Shown here in pieces: positions 14,922 through 17,063 of a stretch of 17,063 nucleotides of DNA (position 1 is its first letter; the number at the start of each line of letters is the position of its first letter). The position numbers and the translations under genes were made by a program. The stretch is from UBA3064 sp023258775 (GTDB lineage Bacteria; Pseudomonadota; Gammaproteobacteria; Burkholderiales; Burkholderiaceae_E), in NCBI GenBank assembly GCA_044355655.1, contig JBIKXS010000050.1, positions 1 to 17,063 of the forward strand, in the 5' to 3' direction. Under the pieces are notes generated by a model. It was given only the letters and a program-made list of their open reading frames with translations. It made no database searches and had not been told where the DNA came from.

Positions 14922-14994
14922 TGGAGGCGGGGGATGGATTTGAACCACCCTGCATGGCTTTGCAGGCCAAGGCATAACACTCTGCCACCCCGCC
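14922..14994 (-). tRNA. tRNA-Cys (GCA)
   Basis: Read on the minus strand, the 73-nt sequence folds as a cloverleaf. The acceptor stem is GGCGGGG/CCCCGCC. A 3-bp D stem (GCA/TGC) follows. The anticodon loop is CTGCAAA with anticodon GCA. The T arm is GGTGG-TTCAAAT-CCATC, with one G-U pair. The discriminator base is U, the identity element for cysteine, and CCA is encoded. The first anticodon-stem pair is a U-U mismatch; the other four pair. The 3' end abuts the DUF2130 gene, which points toward it. Confidence 0.93.
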
Positions 14995-15038
14995 GTTGAT
15001 TATTCATCTTCCTGAAGCATACACGGAAGCGATTGCAT

Positions 15039-15075
15039 GGCTTAAAAAGCCTTGTCGTAAGGGCTTATACTTACG
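15039..15075. promoter_or_regulatory. Two adjacent hairpins upstream of tRNA-Cys and the LTA-synthase-like gene
   Basis: GGCTTAAAAAGCC (15039-15051) is a short inverted repeat. CGTAAG/CTTACG (15056-15061 and 15070-15075) is a perfect 6-bp inverted repeat around an 8-nt loop that contains TATACT. They lie in the divergent spacer between the tRNA and the sulfatase-family gene. They could be operators or leader structures. I cannot assign a promoter with confidence. Confidence 0.45.
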
Positions 15076-15127
15076 GGCACTCGAATTCAGTGGTCCTTTA
15101 ACTATTCGTGTGCAGTTCAGCAGTGCA

Positions 15128-15159
15128 AAGGAGGCTAAGCAATTTAAGGAGGCTAAGCA
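15128..15159 (+). repeat. Duplicated 14-bp sequence AAGGAGGCTAAGCA
   Basis: Exact copies occur at 15128-15141 and 15146-15159, separated by 4 nt. Each contains the full Shine-Dalgarno core AAGGAGG, but no ATG, GTG or TTG start follows at usable distance, and the next start is at 15213. It may be a recent slip duplication or a leader element of the downstream gene. Confidence 0.7.
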
Positions 15160-15212
15160 TCCATAGTTTTCAGGAAAGGTTTGCGCAGTTTTTTAACGAG
15201 GTCTTCTAAACG

Positions 15213-16949
15213 ATGTGGGCACTATTGCGACACTTGGTCCCGGGTCATAGCGTTTGGCTTGTCCCACTCATGATCGCCTTCATGGCGGTTAACAGCCTAA
15301 CACGCGTTGTACTTGCATTGATGAATGGCGACGGCAATATACTTGTTCCGTCAAATTTTATCGCCTGCTTTGGCATCGGTTTATGCTTTGACCTAACAGT
15401 CCTGACAATCAGCATGGCCGGTATTGTACTAATTCTTAGCATTCTCCCTGCAAAGAAATTTCGATTCATCCCCTGGTTCGTCGGTATTGTCTCGCTACCT
15501 CTCTCGACAGCGATTGTTTTCACAGCGCTGTCTGAGATCATATTCTGGAACGAATTTACGACCCGTTTCAACTTTATTGCTGTTGATTATTTGGTGTTCC
15601 GAACCGAAGTTATCGGTAATATTCGCGAGTCTTACAATCTTGCTTTGCTACTCGGAACGGTTGCAGGCTTTTCTTTATGCCTTTGGATCATCATGCTCTG
15701 GCGGCTCGTAAAGCTTGAGGTGCTCGATTCGGCAATAAGGCACAGACTAGGTGCCGCACTGTGCTGGATATGCCTCGCACTTAGCCTTTTTGCCATAACG
15801 GACGCTTCTTTAAAACAACACGGTGCTGACTCCCGCCTAAATGAGCTGGCTGGAAATGGCTACTACGATTTTGTTCATGCTTTTTTCAATAACGAAATTG
15901 ATTATGATCAATTCTACGCAACCCGAACTATTGTTGATCCACAGTCATTTCAACATGATGTCCGCCCAGATCAGCCAATCCAAAAACGACACCTTCTACT
16001 CGTTTCGGTGGAGAGCCTAAGCGCTAGCTTTTTAGGCAGTTACGGCGCTCAGACTAAGCTCACCCCTTATCTTGATACCTTCAGTCAAGAAAGTCTTCGC
16101 TTTACCCACTTCTATGCGACCGGCACACGCACAGTACGTGGACTCGAGGCAATCAGCATGGGAATACCTCCAACTCCAGGCCATGCGATTGTGCGACGTC
16201 CTGGCGCCCATCATCTCCAAACCCTAGGACAGGTGCTTGCGGATCAAGGCTGGCAAAGTGTTTACCTTTACGGCGGCTACAGCTACTTCGACAGCATGCA
16301 AGACTACTTCGGTCACAACGGTTATGAAGTTATTGATCGGAAGGCTTTAACGGCCGATCAGATAAGTCATGAAACCATTTGGGGCGTTGCCGATGAAGAT
16401 TTATTTGCCCAAAGCCTGCGAGAGATGAATCGCCGGGTTGGTAACGGCGAAACGGTTTTTATGCACATCATGACCACGTCAAACCACCGACCCTTTACTT
16501 ACCCGGAAGGTCGAATCGACATTCCCTCTAAGACTGGCCGCGATGGCGCTGTCAAATACACTGACTTTGCGATTGGCAAATGGCTGGAGGGGGTAAAGCA
16601 ACAAGCCTGGTACAAAGATGCGGTCATCGTCATTCTTGCGGACCACACGCATATGGGTCGGGGCAAAGCGGAATTGCCGCCAGCGAATTACCACATCCCA
16701 CTCCTGATCCATGCACCCGGCTTGATCAAACCAGGAAACTTCGATCCAATCACCTCGCAGATTGATCTCGCACCAACGCTGTTGGGTCTGCTCCAAGTAC
16801 CCTACAGTTCGCGCTTCTTCGGTCAGGACGCGCTGAAGGATGGCGAGAACAATCAGCGCGCATACTTCGCCAATCAACAAACCGTGGGACTTTATCGCAA
16901 TGGCAGGGTTGTGGAGTTGTATCCCAATAGGCGAATTAGTCGCCCCTGA
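15213..16949 (+). CDS. LTA synthase/sulfatase-family membrane phosphotransferase
   Basis: The 578-residue inner-membrane protein has about five helices in its first 200 residues. An alkaline-phosphatase-fold sulfatase domain (about 258-560) follows, facing the periplasm. Metal and catalytic features are Glu267 in VSVESLSASFLGSYG, the Thr nucleophile in GTRTVRG (305 or 307), His424 in TTSNHRPF, and Asp477-His478 in LADHTH. This is the lipoteichoic acid synthase-like group, which moves phosphoglycerol or similar groups from lipids onto glycans or other acceptors. In Gram-negative bacteria the comparable activity modifies periplasmic glucans or envelope lipids; the acceptor here is unknown. ATG 15213 follows GAGG at 11 nt. 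It appears monocistronic within the window. Confidence 0.88.
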   Translation: MWALLRHLVPGHSVWLVPLMIAFMAVNSLTRVVLALMNGDGNILVPSNFIACFGIGLCFDLTVLTISMAGIVLILSILPAKKFRFIPWFVGIVSLPLSTAIVFTALSEIIFWNEFTTRFNFIAVDYLVFRTEVIGNIRESYNLALLLGTVAGFSLCLWIIMLWRLVKLEVLDSAIRHRLGAALCWICLALSLFAITDASLKQHGADSRLNELAGNGYYDFVHAFFNNEIDYDQFYATRTIVDPQSFQHDVRPDQPIQKRHLLLVSVESLSASFLGSYGAQTKLTPYLDTFSQESLRFTHFYATGTRTVRGLEAISMGIPPTPGHAIVRRPGAHHLQTLGQVLADQGWQSVYLYGGYSYFDSMQDYFGHNGYEVIDRKALTADQISHETIWGVADEDLFAQSLREMNRRVGNGETVFMHIMTTSNHRPFTYPEGRIDIPSKTGRDGAVKYTDFAIGKWLEGVKQQAWYKDAVIVILADHTHMGRGKAELPPANYHIPLLIHAPGLIKPGNFDPITSQIDLAPTLLGLLQVPYSSRFFGQDALKDGENNQRAYFANQQTVGLYRNGRVVELYPNRRISRP

Positions 16950-16973
16950 ATAATCACCAAGCCCTTGATTTCA

Positions 16974-17003
16974 TTGGATAATAACTGAATTTCGAGGTAT
17001 AAT
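16974..17003 (+). promoter_or_regulatory. Putative promoter at the right edge
   Basis: A perfect TATAAT lies at 16998-17003, preceded by TTGGAT at 16974-16979 with an 18-nt spacer. It reads off the right end of the window, so its gene is not visible. A 9-bp direct repeat, ATAATAACT (16978-16986 and 16999-17007), covers the -10 region. Confidence 0.45.
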
Positions 17004-17055
17004 AACTCCCATCTTTTGATCATTCCAGTGCGGTTTTCTGGGAGTTTATGGGAGT
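17004..17055 (+). promoter_or_regulatory. Overlapping inverted repeats downstream of the right-edge promoter
   Basis: The left arm AACTCCCA (17004-17011) pairs with TGGGAGTT (17039-17046). The shifted arm ACTCCCAT (17005-17012) can instead pair with ATGGGAGT (17048-17055). The two right arms are copies of TGGGAGT, so only one pairing can form at a time. It may be an operator or a switching leader for a gene beyond the window. Confidence 0.5.
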
Positions 17056-17063
17056 AGCCTCAT

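Noticed and set aside
14714..15007. Minus-strand 97-codon frame across the tRNA and the end of the DUF2130 gene
   Set aside because: It runs through the tRNA-Cys gene and antisense to a real gene, with no family resemblance.
14922..15212. Possible integrated element at tRNA-Cys
   Set aside because: I found no integrase, no second copy of the tRNA 3' end and no flanking repeat in the window.

Overview
The window looks like Gram-negative, probably betaproteobacterial (Burkholderiales-like) chromosomal DNA of moderate GC content. The grounds are a LivFGMHK-type uptake system beside aromatic-degradation genes, the long class-2 form of PyrF, a TctD/TctE-like two-component pair, and a tRNA-Cys that encodes its CCA end. 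No phage, transposase, integrase or CRISPR array was seen. The taxonomic guess is inference from gene content only.

Left part (1-8428). The left edge carries the C-terminal end of an acyl-CoA synthetase on the + strand. Converging on it is a long minus-strand gene series that reads, in order of transcription: periplasmic binding protein (8262), LivH, LivM, LivG, LivF, an aromatic aldehyde (vanillin-like) dehydrogenase, a VanA-like Rieske O-demethylase, and a stand-alone putidaredoxin/adrenodoxin-type ferredoxin (ending at 433). The four Liv genes overlap by 4-8 nt and the remaining gaps are 47-135 nt, so this is most simply one unit of about 7.8 kb. It would import a methoxylated aromatic compound, oxidise its aldehyde to the acid, and remove the O-methyl group. 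The oxygenase is paired with a separate ferredoxin instead of the usual VanB flavo-iron-sulfur reductase, as in dicamba monooxygenase. No ferredoxin reductase is present in the window.

Divergent control region (8275-8663). It holds a good sigma70-type promoter (TTGTCA-N17-TACAAT) reading into the minus-strand operon. Upstream of that lies a tandem 26-bp repeat that looks like a regulator-binding array. A 2-hydroxychromene-2-carboxylate isomerase-like (GST-kappa/DsbA fold) gene reads rightward.

Middle part (9437-13630). A compact + strand operon of four overlapping genes: an orphan MalK/UgpC-type sugar-transporter ATPase, pyrF (class 2 orotidine-5'-phosphate decarboxylase), an OmpR-family response regulator and a TctE-like histidine kinase. 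No permease or binding protein for the ATPase is present.

Right part (13730-17063). A DUF2130 protein (long coiled coil followed by a PD-(D/E)XK-like nuclease motif) converges on a minus-strand tRNA-Cys(GCA). After a 218-nt spacer with hairpins and a duplicated 14-bp sequence comes an LTA-synthase/sulfatase-family membrane phosphotransferase. The last 114 nt contain a perfect TATAAT box and overlapping inverted repeats, probably the control region of a gene beyond the window.
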